Assembly (NCBI GenBank): GCA_947452875.1
Contig: CANGEZ010000156.1
Coordinates: forward strand, 1-5,650
DNA: 5,650 nt
Reading direction: 5' to 3'
Origin: Chitinophagaceae bacterium
GTDB taxonomy: Bacteria > Bacteroidota > Bacteroidia > Chitinophagales > Chitinophagaceae
Below are positions 1-5,650 of the stretch, piece by piece. The translations under genes and the position numbers were made by a program. Under the pieces are notes generated by a model. It saw only the letters and a program-made list of their open reading frames with translations. It searched no databases and had not been told where the DNA came from. Each line of letters opens with the position of its first letter. Positions within the stretch are counted from its first letter, which is position 1.

Positions 1-1115
1 ATACACTGAATCCACAAAGCCCATTCAGGAACTGCATTTTTATTTAGCGATTCTGCTTTTTTGAAAAACAATTTATCATGTGCCATGGTGTGATATACTC
101 TAGCACCAGCTAATATCAATCCATTGTTGCAACCAAATGTAGAAATCATAATCATAGCTGCGATGATGATGGTTCCGCTGCTTCCGAAAATAGCATCAGA
201 GGCGCTTAAAGCCACTCTGTTATCTTTTGCAAATGCCAAATCATGCATGGGAACCGTAGCTAGATATACCACATTCATCAACACATAAATTAAGGTAACA
301 ATCAAAGTGCCTAAAAACAGACTCATGCCTATGTTCTTTTTAGGATTTTTGATTTCACCGGCAATGAAAGTCACGTTGTTCCAAGCATCACTACTGAAGA
401 TGCTGCCCACCATGGCACTGGCAATGGCGCCTAAAATAGCTCCATTGATTAATGTTTGTGAACCAATAACGCCATCAATCTTGGTTAATTTTTGTGCCAT
501 CCATGGATGATCCCAGTTTGCTTTCCACACATCCCATTTGAAAGCAATAAATCCTGCAATAATCAACCCGAATAAAGAAATTAATTTTGTGGAAGTAAAT
601 ATGGTTTGAATAATTTTTCCAGTTTGAATACCTCGTGTGTTGATAAACGTTAGCAATACAATAAGTGCAATGCCTACCAACTGTGCATAGTGTATAGTAA
701 GCCCCATGATATTAAAAGTATTGGCGTCATCCCAGGCCAGCATAGGGAAAAAATAACCTGCAAATTTTGCGAATCCAACAGCCACAGCAGCTATTGTTCC
801 TGTTTGAATTACCGAAAAGAAACTCCAGCCATATAAAAACCCAACCAATGGATTATAAGATTCTTTGAGGTAAACGTATTGTCCGCCTGCTTTTGGAAAC
901 ATACCGCTCAACTCACCATAACTTAAGGCTGCGGTCAATGTCATAAATCCAGTTATCAACCAAACGGCTATCAACCAGCCAGCACTACCCAAGTCTTTTA
1001 GCATATCAGCACTCACAATAAAAATGCCGGAACCTATCATTGATCCGGCTACTATCATGGTGGCATCAAATAAACCTAGAGTTGGTTTAAATGTGTTGTT
1101 TGTTTCTGTCATCAT
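1..1115 (-). CDS. APC-superfamily amino acid permease, LAT-like (C-terminus off window)
   Basis: This is an inner-membrane amino acid transporter of the amino acid-polyamine-organocation (APC) superfamily. Translating the minus strand from the ATG at 1115 gives 371 codons open to the window edge. TM1 carries the unwound substrate-binding motif GSMIGSGIF (residues 24-32). TM2 and the following loop carry YGELSGMFPKAGGQYVYL (66-83). The TM6 region has SSDAWNNVTFIAGEIKNPKK (241-260), matching the family pattern of an aromatic residue followed by E-I-x-N-P. TM8 has FGCNNGLILAGARVYHTMA (327-345). At least eight hydrophobic segments are visible. Family members are usually about 430-500 residues, so the last helices are missing here. 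The motifs resemble LAT/SteT-type exchangers, but the substrate cannot be read from sequence. The start has two adjacent ATGs (1115 and 1112) behind an A/T-rich leader with no Shine-Dalgarno, as is usual in Bacteroidota. A terminator lies immediately upstream. Confidence 0.93.
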   Translation of the reverse strand, partial: MMTETNNTFKPTLGLFDATMIVAGSMIGSGIFIVSADMLKDLGSAGWLIAVWLITGFMTLTAALSYGELSGMFPKAGGQYVYLKESYNPLVGFLYGWSFFSVIQTGTIAAVAVGFAKFAGYFFPMLAWDDANTFNIMGLTIHYAQLVGIALIVLLTFINTRGIQTGKIIQTIFTSTKLISLFGLIIAGFIAFKWDVWKANWDHPWMAQKLTKIDGVIGSQTLINGAILGAIASAMVGSIFSSDAWNNVTFIAGEIKNPKKNIGMSLFLGTLIVTLIYVLMNVVYLATVPMHDLAFAKDNRVALSASDAIFGSSGTIIIAAMIMISTFGCNNGLILAGARVYHTMAHDKLFFKKAESLNKNAVPEWALWIQC

Positions 1116-1130
1116 CAGTTTTAAATTGAA

Positions 1131-1159
1131 TAAAAAAACCCGTTTTAATTAACGGGCTT
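1131..1159 (-). terminator. Rho-independent terminator after the OmpH-like gene
   Basis: Read on the minus strand, CCCGTT and AACGGG form a stem (1139-1144 with 1151-1156) around a 6-nt A/T loop. A G-U and two A-T pairs extend it, using part of the T-tract. A run of seven T follows at 1132-1138. It lies 26 bp past the OmpH-like stop codon and its T-tract ends only 16 bp before the permease ATG. Stem plus T-tract is a classic intrinsic terminator in this orientation; the plus strand has no T-run after the stem. Confidence 0.85.
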
Positions 1160-1185
1160 GAAGATAACATTTATTTTTATACCCT

Positions 1186-1797
1186 TTACTTCTCTTCAGA
1201 CATCATTTCATTCATTCCTGCAATTACATCCGGAGTAATATTATATGAACTGTCTTTGTAAACCATATAATCTAGACCATTTCCACAAGAGAAGATATAG
1301 GTAAATCTTTTATCCTTGTTGTAATCTGCTAAGAAATCTTTTAATTTCTGTTGGATATCATCCATGAATTTGTAACTCTTTTCATTGAGCTTTTGAGAAA
1401 GTGATTGTTTTTTGGTATCTACTTGTTGTTGTTCTTGAATGAGTTCATTTTGAAAAGCTTCTGCCTCTGATTGAGTTATTGCATTGCCTCTTTTTAGGAA
1501 ATTATTCTTTTTATTCTCAAGGTTTCTATAACTAGCCTCCCATTCTGTTTCAATGGCTTCCTGTTCTTTTTCAAGAGCTTTCCTGTTGTTCTTTATATAA
1601 CTTATTTTTTCGTTTAGCGAATCCAATTCAACATATGCGAAACATGGAGCTGAAGTATTTGACGGCTTGAAGGTGGAAGAGAATTGTTTTGTTTTTTTCT
1701 GGCAATCTTTTTTGCAGGAGAATTGAAAATAATACAATACGCCAACAGCAATAAAAAGAATGACATTCAATAACAGTGATAGATTTTTCATTTGCAT
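1186..1797 (-). CDS. Membrane-anchored OmpH/Skp-family coiled-coil protein
   Basis: The predicted 203-residue protein resembles the Skp/OmpH family of periplasmic chaperones, trimeric coiled-coil proteins that hold outer-membrane proteins. One hydrophobic segment (about residues 7-25) follows a short basic N-terminus and could be a signal anchor. There is no convincing signal peptidase site or lipobox. The domain then opens with FAYVELDSLNEKI (53-65), like the family's usual 'yVd-d-L' strand. A Glu/Lys/Gln-rich helix follows (about 62-162). It closes with FTYIFSCGNGLDYMVYKDSS and NITPDV, like the C-terminal strands of Skp proteins. Cysteines sit at 28, 32, 52 and 171. I chose the ATG at 1797; the ATG at 1791 (MKNLSLL) is about equally likely. 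An in-frame TTG at 1821 is unlikely because it would lie in the probable promoter. Most Bacteroidota OmpH genes sit next to bamA; this one does not, so it is probably an accessory paralogue (inference). Confidence 0.8.
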   Translation of the reverse strand: MQMKNLSLLLNVILFIAVGVLYYFQFSCKKDCQKKTKQFSSTFKPSNTSAPCFAYVELDSLNEKISYIKNNRKALEKEQEAIETEWEASYRNLENKKNNFLKRGNAITQSEAEAFQNELIQEQQQVDTKKQSLSQKLNEKSYKFMDDIQQKLKDFLADYNKDKRFTYIFSCGNGLDYMVYKDSSYNITPDVIAGMNEMMSEEK

Positions 1798-1818
1798 TGA
1801 TAAATTTTTATGTGGCGG

Positions 1819-1848
1819 CAAGATAAATACAATCAGTTATAATGCAAT
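1819..1848 (-). promoter_or_regulatory. Possible Bacteroidota-type promoter of the OmpH-like gene
   Basis: On the minus strand, ATTG (1848-1845) is followed after 19 bp by TATCTTG (1825-1819). This approximates the Bacteroidota housekeeping promoter, with TTTG near -33 and TAnnTTTG near -7, though each box has a mismatch or is one base short. It would place the transcription start near 1812 and give a leader of about 15-21 nt. Position and spacing support it; the imperfect boxes keep this tentative. Confidence 0.35.
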
Positions 1849-1891
1849 GAGCAGAGATTTGTTTTTAGCAAAGTTTTGGGAGGGGGTGTGA

Positions 1892-2017
1892 TGGATAGGT
1901 TGGATAGGCTGGATTGGCTGGATTGGCTGGATAAGCTGGATAAGCTGGATAAGCTAGATAAGCTGGATAAGCTAGATAAGCTGGATTGGCGGGATAGGCG
2001 GGATAGGCGGGATAAGC
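1892..2017. repeat. Tandem array of 14 x 9-bp units (TGGATAAGC type)
   Basis: Fourteen contiguous 9-bp units run without spacers. In order they are TGGATAGGT, TGGATAGGC, TGGATTGGC x2, TGGATAAGC x3, TAGATAAGC, TGGATAAGC, TAGATAAGC, TGGATTGGC, GGGATAGGC x2 and GGGATAAGC. Identical variants sit side by side, and the pair TGGATAAGC-TAGATAAGC occurs twice as an 18-bp higher-order unit. Both patterns are what local duplication or slippage leaves behind. The central units are A-rich in the last third (AAGC); the flanking units are G-rich (AGGC or TGGC). Function is unknown; it is a candidate variable-number tandem repeat. Confidence 0.97.
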
Positions 2018-2045
2018 TGGATGCTAGATACTGGATACTTGATAG
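2018..2045. repeat. Degenerate array of 4 x 7-bp units (TGGATAC type)
   Basis: Directly after the 9-bp array come TGGATGC, TAGATAC, TGGATAC and TTGATAG, four contiguous 7-bp units. They keep the T(G/A)GAT core of the 9-bp units but lack two bases, so the period switches from 9 to 7 at position 2018. The units are more diverged than those of the longer array. Confidence 0.8.
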
Positions 2046-2050
2046 AGTTT

Positions 2051-2102
2051 GTTCAAAAGGTTGGACGATGTTGTTTCAATAAACGGCTTGAACCTTTTGA
2101 AC
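2051..2102. repeat. Perfect 12-bp inverted repeat with 28-bp loop
   Basis: GTTCAAAAGGTT (2051-2062) is the exact reverse complement of AACCTTTTGAAC (2091-2102). The right arm lies inside the TTGAACCTT array, so the left arm may be an inverted copy of that repeat. No T-tract follows either arm directly, so it does not look like a terminator. It could form a hairpin in RNA or a cruciform in DNA. Confidence 0.85.
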
Positions 2103-2123
2103 CTCTGGAACCTTTTAAACATC
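2088..2123. repeat. Second 9-bp tandem array, 4 units (TTGAACCTT type)
   Basis: TTGAACCTT, TTGAACCTC, TGGAACCTT and TTAAACATC follow each other without spacers; the last is a weak match. The unit sequence differs from the TGGATAAGC array, but the period is the same. The array lies just beyond the T-tract of the rpoC terminator. Confidence 0.75.
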
Positions 2124-2128
2124 AAGAC

Positions 2129-2162
2129 AAAAAAAAGCTGCCCCGATTAAGAGACAGCTTTT
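2129..2162 (-). terminator. rpoC: Rho-independent terminator of rpoC
   Basis: On the minus strand, AAAAGCTG (2162-2155) pairs with CAGCTTTT (2140-2133) around a 14-nt loop, and an unbroken run of eight T occupies 2136-2129, its first part overlapping the stem. It starts 20 bp after the rpoC stop codon, where the end of the rpoBC transcript is expected. In the plus direction the T-run is interrupted by G, so any activity for opposing transcription would be weaker. Confidence 0.92.
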
Positions 2163-2181
2163 GTATTTGAAGTGATTTTAA

Positions 2182-5100
2182 TTACTCTTCATCATCGAAG
2201 CTCATGGCTTCTTTGGTTGTCATCAGCAATTCGTATTCTTCTTTGCTTCCTACAATCATGTTTTCGAAATCACGTAAACCTGTACCTGCTGGAATATGGT
2301 GTCCTGTGATTACGTTTTCTTTCAATCCGAGCATTTCATCAGTTTTACCTAAGATAGCTGCAGAGCTTAACACTTTTGTAGTTTCCTGGAACGAAGCAGC
2401 TGAAATCCAGCTATGTGTTCCTAATGAAGCTTTGGTAATACCCAATAACAATGGAGAAGATGTTGCTGGTCTTGCATCACGATACTCAACCAATTTCTTA
2501 TCGTTTCTTCTTAAGATAGAGTTTTCTTCTCTAACATCACGAAGGGTAACAATCTGACCAGATTTTAATTTAGTACTTTCTCCGCCTTCTGTGATTACTT
2601 TCTTATCATAGATGTAATCATTTTCAACGTTAAAGTCTAATCTGTCTTCCGTATCTCCTTCTAAGAATTTAGTATCTCCTGCATCTTCGATAGTTACTTT
2701 ACGCATCATTTGTCTAACGATAACTTCGATATGCTTGTCATTGATTTTCACACCTTGCAAGCGATATACTTCCTGAATTTCATTCACTACATATTCCTGA
2801 ACTGCGAAAGGACCTTTGATTGATAAGATATCTGCTGGAGCGGTTTGACCATCACTTAATGCAGCACCTGCTTTTACGAAGTCACCATCTTGTACTAAGA
2901 TTTGACGACTCAATGGAACAAGGTACTTACGTGTTACGCCATCTTTTGCTTCAACACTAATTTCTCTGTTACCACGCTTAATGGCTCCAAAAGAAACCAC
3001 ACCATCAATTTCACAAACCACTGCAGGATTGCTTGGGTTTCTTGCTTCAAACAATTCAGTTACACGAGGAAGACCCCCGGTGATATCCTTCAATTTGCTT
3101 AATACTCTTGGAATTTTCACCAACACCTGGCCACTTCTTACTTCGTCACCTTCTTCGATAACGATATGAGAACCTACAGGAAGGTTATATTTCTTGATTT
3201 CTTTTCCTTCTACGATAATAGTTGCAAGCTTGGTTTTATCTTTTGTTTCGATAACCACTTTCTCTCTGTGACCAGTTTGTTCGTCAGATTCATCTCTGTA
3301 AGTAATACCTTCAAGTACCGCATCAAATTTAATTTTACCATGTGTTTCAGCAACGATAACATTATTGAACGGATCCCAAGTACAAATTGCATCACCTTTA
3401 GCCACTTTCTGTCCGTCTTTCACGTTCAGGATAGCACCGTAAGGAATGTGCATGGTATTTAACAAACGATCTGATTTTACATCGATGTTTCTGATTTCAC
3501 CGGTACGACCGATTACTACAGAAATTTTCTTGCCTTCATTATTTTCTGTACTTACAGTACGTAAGCCATCAAATTGAAGGGTTCCATCGAATTTAGCAAG
3601 TAATGAAGATTCAACCGAAGCCGAACCCGCAACACCACCCACGTGGAAAGTACGAAGTGTCAACTGTGTACCAGGCTCACCAATTGACTGAGCAGCGATG
3701 ATACCAACAGCATCACCACGCTGAGCGATTGAACCTGAAGCTAGATTTTTACCATAGCATCTTACGCAAACACCACGCTTGCTTTCGCAAGTCAATACCG
3801 AACGTATTTCAACAGTTTCAATTCCTGTTTCTTCAATTTTCTTTGCAATGTCTATGCTAATTTCTTCACCAGCTGCAACCAAAATTTCGTCAGTCAAAGG
3901 ATGTACAACATCATAAAGAGCAGTACGACCTTCTATTCTGTCGCTCAATGGTTCGATGATATCTTCATTATCTTTCAAAGCAGAAGTGGCAATACCACGA
4001 AGGGTTCCACAATCTTCATCATTAATTACCACATCTTGAGCCACGTCAACCAACCTACGAGTCAAATAACCCGCATCGGCTGTTTTCAAGGCGGTATCCG
4101 CAAGACCTTTACGAGCGCCATGCGTAGAGATAAAGTATTCCAATACACTTAAGCCATCTTTAAAGTTGGCCAAAATTGGGTTTTCAATGATCTCACTTCC
4201 TGATGAACCAGATTTTCTTGGTTTAGCCATCAAGCCTCTCAAACCTGCAAGCTGCTTAATCTGTTGTTTACTACCACGAGCTCCTGAATCCAACATCATA
4301 TAAACAGAGTTGAACCCTTGTTTATCAGTTGCCAATTCACGAATCAATGTTTCAGTTACTTTGGTATCCACACGACTCCAGATATCAATAATCTGATTGT
4401 ATCTTTCATTGTTGGTGATTAAACCCATATTATAACTATCCCAAACTTCAGCAACTTCACCTTGAGCGGTTTCAACCAACTCTTCTTTTACAGCCGGGAT
4501 AATCAAATCATTAATGTTGAACGACAAACCACCACGGAATGCCATTCTAAATCCTAGTGTTTTAATATCATCAAGGAATTTCGCTGTGATTGGAACGCTT
4601 GTCCATTTGATGATATCACCAATGATTTCTCTTAATGCTTTTTTAGTTAAAAGTGCATTTACAAAACCAACTTCTTTTGGTACAAATTGGTTGAAGATAA
4701 CACGTCCTACAGTAGTTTCAATCAACTTAAAAGTCAATGAACCATCTGCATTACGATAATTTGCTTTTACTCTGATGTTTGCATGAAGATCAATTTGCTT
4801 TTCGTTGTAAGCGATGATCACTTCATCAGCAGAATAGAATGCTTTTCCCTCTCCTTTTACGATTTCGTCTCCTATTGTTTTCTTGCCCTTTGTGATATAA
4901 TACAAACCAAGAACCATGTCCTGAGAAGGAAGGGTGATTGGCGTACCATTCTGCGGGTTCAAAATGTTATGAGAAGAAAGCATTAATAACTGAGCTTCCA
5001 AAATAGCAGCGTTGCTCAAAGGCACGTGAACCGCCATCTGATCTCCATCGAAATCCGCGTTGAATGCCGCAGTTACCAATGGGTGAAGATGAATCGCTTT

Positions 5101-5650
5101 ACCTTCAATCAATTTTGGCTGGAATGCTTGAATTGACAAACGGTGAAGGGTTGGGGCCCTGTTTAACATTACAGGGTGACCTTTCAAAATATTTTCAAGA
5201 ATATCCCAGATAATGGCTTCTTTTTTATCCACCAATTTACGGGCACTCTTTACAGTTTTTACAATACCTCTTTCAATCAATTTACGAATGATAAATGGCT
5301 TGAACAATTCAGCAGCCATATCTTTAGGCAAACCACATTCGTGCATTTTCATTTCAGGACCTACCACGATAACCGAACGACCAGAATAGTCAACACGCTT
5401 ACCCAATAAGTTTTGACGGAAACGACCTTGCTTACCTTTCAATACATCACTCAATGATTTCAATGCTCTTCCCCCTTCTGCTTTTACAGCATTAGATTTA
5501 CGGCTGTTATCAAATAATGAGTCGATTGATTCTTGCAACATACGTTTTTCATTACGCAAGATTACTTCTGGTGCTTTAATTTCTAACAAACGCTTCAAAC
5601 GGTTGTTACGAATAATCACACGACGATATAAATCATTCAAATCAGAAGAA
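2182..5650 (-). CDS. rpoC: DNA-directed RNA polymerase subunit beta' (N-terminus off window)
   Basis: This is the catalytic beta' subunit of RNA polymerase. The frame is open at the window edge (SSD precedes the Met codon at 5640), so about 265-280 N-terminal residues, including the first zinc site, are missing. Residues below count from the Met at 5640. The clamp coiled coil that binds sigma is at 1-45. The metal-binding NADFDGD is at 194-200 (5041-5061), holding three Asp for catalytic Mg. The bridge helix is at about 499-534. The second zinc site is C544, C618, C625 and C628, with the same spacing as E. coli C814/888/895/898. The trigger loop QSIGEPGTQLTLRTFHVGG is at 651-669, with the active-site His at 666; Leu662 replaces the E. 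coli Met932. A beta-rich insert like E. coli SI3 follows (about 670-845). Near the C-terminus is a stretch absent from E. coli (about 996-1060), ending RPATSSPLLLGITKASL, which I recall as typical of Bacteroidota. There is no frameshift or missing motif. It normally follows rpoB in the rplKAJL-rpoBC cluster. Confidence 0.99.
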   Translation of the reverse strand, partial: SSDLNDLYRRVIIRNNRLKRLLEIKAPEVILRNEKRMLQESIDSLFDNSRKSNAVKAEGGRALKSLSDVLKGKQGRFRQNLLGKRVDYSGRSVIVVGPEMKMHECGLPKDMAAELFKPFIIRKLIERGIVKTVKSARKLVDKKEAIIWDILENILKGHPVMLNRAPTLHRLSIQAFQPKLIEGKAIHLHPLVTAAFNADFDGDQMAVHVPLSNAAILEAQLLMLSSHNILNPQNGTPITLPSQDMVLGLYYITKGKKTIGDEIVKGEGKAFYSADEVIIAYNEKQIDLHANIRVKANYRNADGSLTFKLIETTVGRVIFNQFVPKEVGFVNALLTKKALREIIGDIIKWTSVPITAKFLDDIKTLGFRMAFRGGLSFNINDLIIPAVKEELVETAQGEVAEVWDSYNMGLITNNERYNQIIDIWSRVDTKVTETLIRELATDKQGFNSVYMMLDSGARGSKQQIKQLAGLRGLMAKPRKSGSSGSEIIENPILANFKDGLSVLEYFISTHGARKGLADTALKTADAGYLTRRLVDVAQDVVINDEDCGTLRGIATSALKDNEDIIEPLSDRIEGRTALYDVVHPLTDEILVAAGEEISIDIAKKIEETGIETVEIRSVLTCESKRGVCVRCYGKNLASGSIAQRGDAVGIIAAQSIGEPGTQLTLRTFHVGGVAGSASVESSLLAKFDGTLQFDGLRTVSTENNEGKKISVVIGRTGEIRNIDVKSDRLLNTMHIPYGAILNVKDGQKVAKGDAICTWDPFNNVIVAETHGKIKFDAVLEGITYRDESDEQTGHREKVVIETKDKTKLATIIVEGKEIKKYNLPVGSHIVIEEGDEVRSGQVLVKIPRVLSKLKDITGGLPRVTELFEARNPSNPAVVCEIDGVVSFGAIKRGNREISVEAKDGVTRKYLVPLSRQILVQDGDFVKAGAALSDGQTAPADILSIKGPFAVQEYVVNEIQEVYRLQGVKINDKHIEVIVRQMMRKVTIEDAGDTKFLEGDTEDRLDFNVENDYIYDKKVITEGGESTKLKSGQIVTLRDVREENSILRRNDKKLVEYRDARPATSSPLLLGITKASLGTHSWISAASFQETTKVLSSAAILGKTDEMLGLKENVITGHHIPAGTGLRDFENMIVGSKEEYELLMTTKEAMSFDDEE

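Larger units (their letters stand above)
1798..2181. other. Repeat-filled intergenic region between rpoC and the OmpH-like gene
   Basis: These 384 bp contain no gene I can support. From high to low coordinates they hold the rpoC terminator, a four-unit 9-bp array, a 12-bp inverted repeat that overlaps it, a four-unit 7-bp array, a fourteen-unit 9-bp array, a short G-rich stretch (1878-1886) and the probable promoter of the OmpH-like gene. The only open frame of note across the repeats is a by-product of a 9-bp period being three codons long. No tRNA-like, insertion-sequence or CRISPR structure is visible. Confidence 0.8.

Noticed and set aside
307..510. Small plus-strand open frame inside the permease gene
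   Set aside because: It lies antisense to well-conserved permease motifs and looks like a shadow of that gene. The same applies to the plus-strand frames opposite rpoC.
1798..1821. Extended N-terminus of the OmpH-like protein from a TTG at 1821
   Set aside because: The extra residues (PPHKNLS) are not signal-like, the TTG overlaps the probable -7 box, and two ATGs downstream precede a normal anchor sequence.
1892..2045. CRISPR array
   Set aside because: Units are 7-9 bp and contiguous; there are no unique spacers and no cas genes nearby.
1876..2082. Plus-strand open frame reading Leu-Asp-Lys repeats, with a GGAGGGGG stretch just before an ATG at 1891
   Set aside because: The frame is open because the 9-bp repeat is three codons long and this phase lacks stops. 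Several other phases are mostly open too. Unit differences are not limited to silent changes (L to R, R to W). Bacteroidota rarely rely on Shine-Dalgarno sequences, and the part after the repeat resembles no known domain.
3634..3690. Met-to-Leu difference in the RpoC trigger loop (E. coli Met932 position) as a resistance or unusual mutation
   Set aside because: The change is conservative, and I recall Leu as common in this lineage. All other catalytic residues are intact, so it is probably normal lineage variation.

Overview
The window looks like ordinary chromosomal DNA of a member of the Bacteroidota, possibly of the Chitinophaga/Sphingobacteria side; the exact family is a guess. The grounds are an RpoC with a Bacteroidota-style C-terminal region, a small Skp/OmpH-like protein, A/T-rich translation starts without Shine-Dalgarno sequences, and a possible TTTG/TAnnTTTG-type promoter. 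All three genes lie on the minus strand, so transcription runs from high to low coordinates.

Layout, in the direction of transcription. (1) 5650-2182: the 3' four-fifths of rpoC, the RNA polymerase beta' subunit. Its N-terminus lies outside the window. It ends at TAA and is followed by a strong intrinsic terminator (2129-2162). (2) 2128-1798: a non-coding spacer of about 330 bp filled with short tandem repeats. It holds four 9-bp units of TTGAACCTT type, a perfect 12-bp inverted repeat, four 7-bp units of TGGATAC type, and fourteen 9-bp units of TGGATAAGC type. A possible promoter for the next gene follows. (3) 1797-1186: a membrane-anchored OmpH/Skp-like coiled-coil protein, with an intrinsic terminator after it (1131-1159). 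(4) 1115-1: an APC-superfamily amino acid permease that starts only 15 bp past that terminator's T-tract. Its C-terminus is cut off by the window edge.

The genes have unrelated jobs (transcription, envelope chaperone-like function, amino acid transport), and the terminators suggest mostly separate transcription units. I found no defence system, mobile element, CRISPR array or RNA gene. The part most worth a second look is the repeat-filled spacer between rpoC and the OmpH-like gene. Next is the missing promoter space between the terminator and the permease start.
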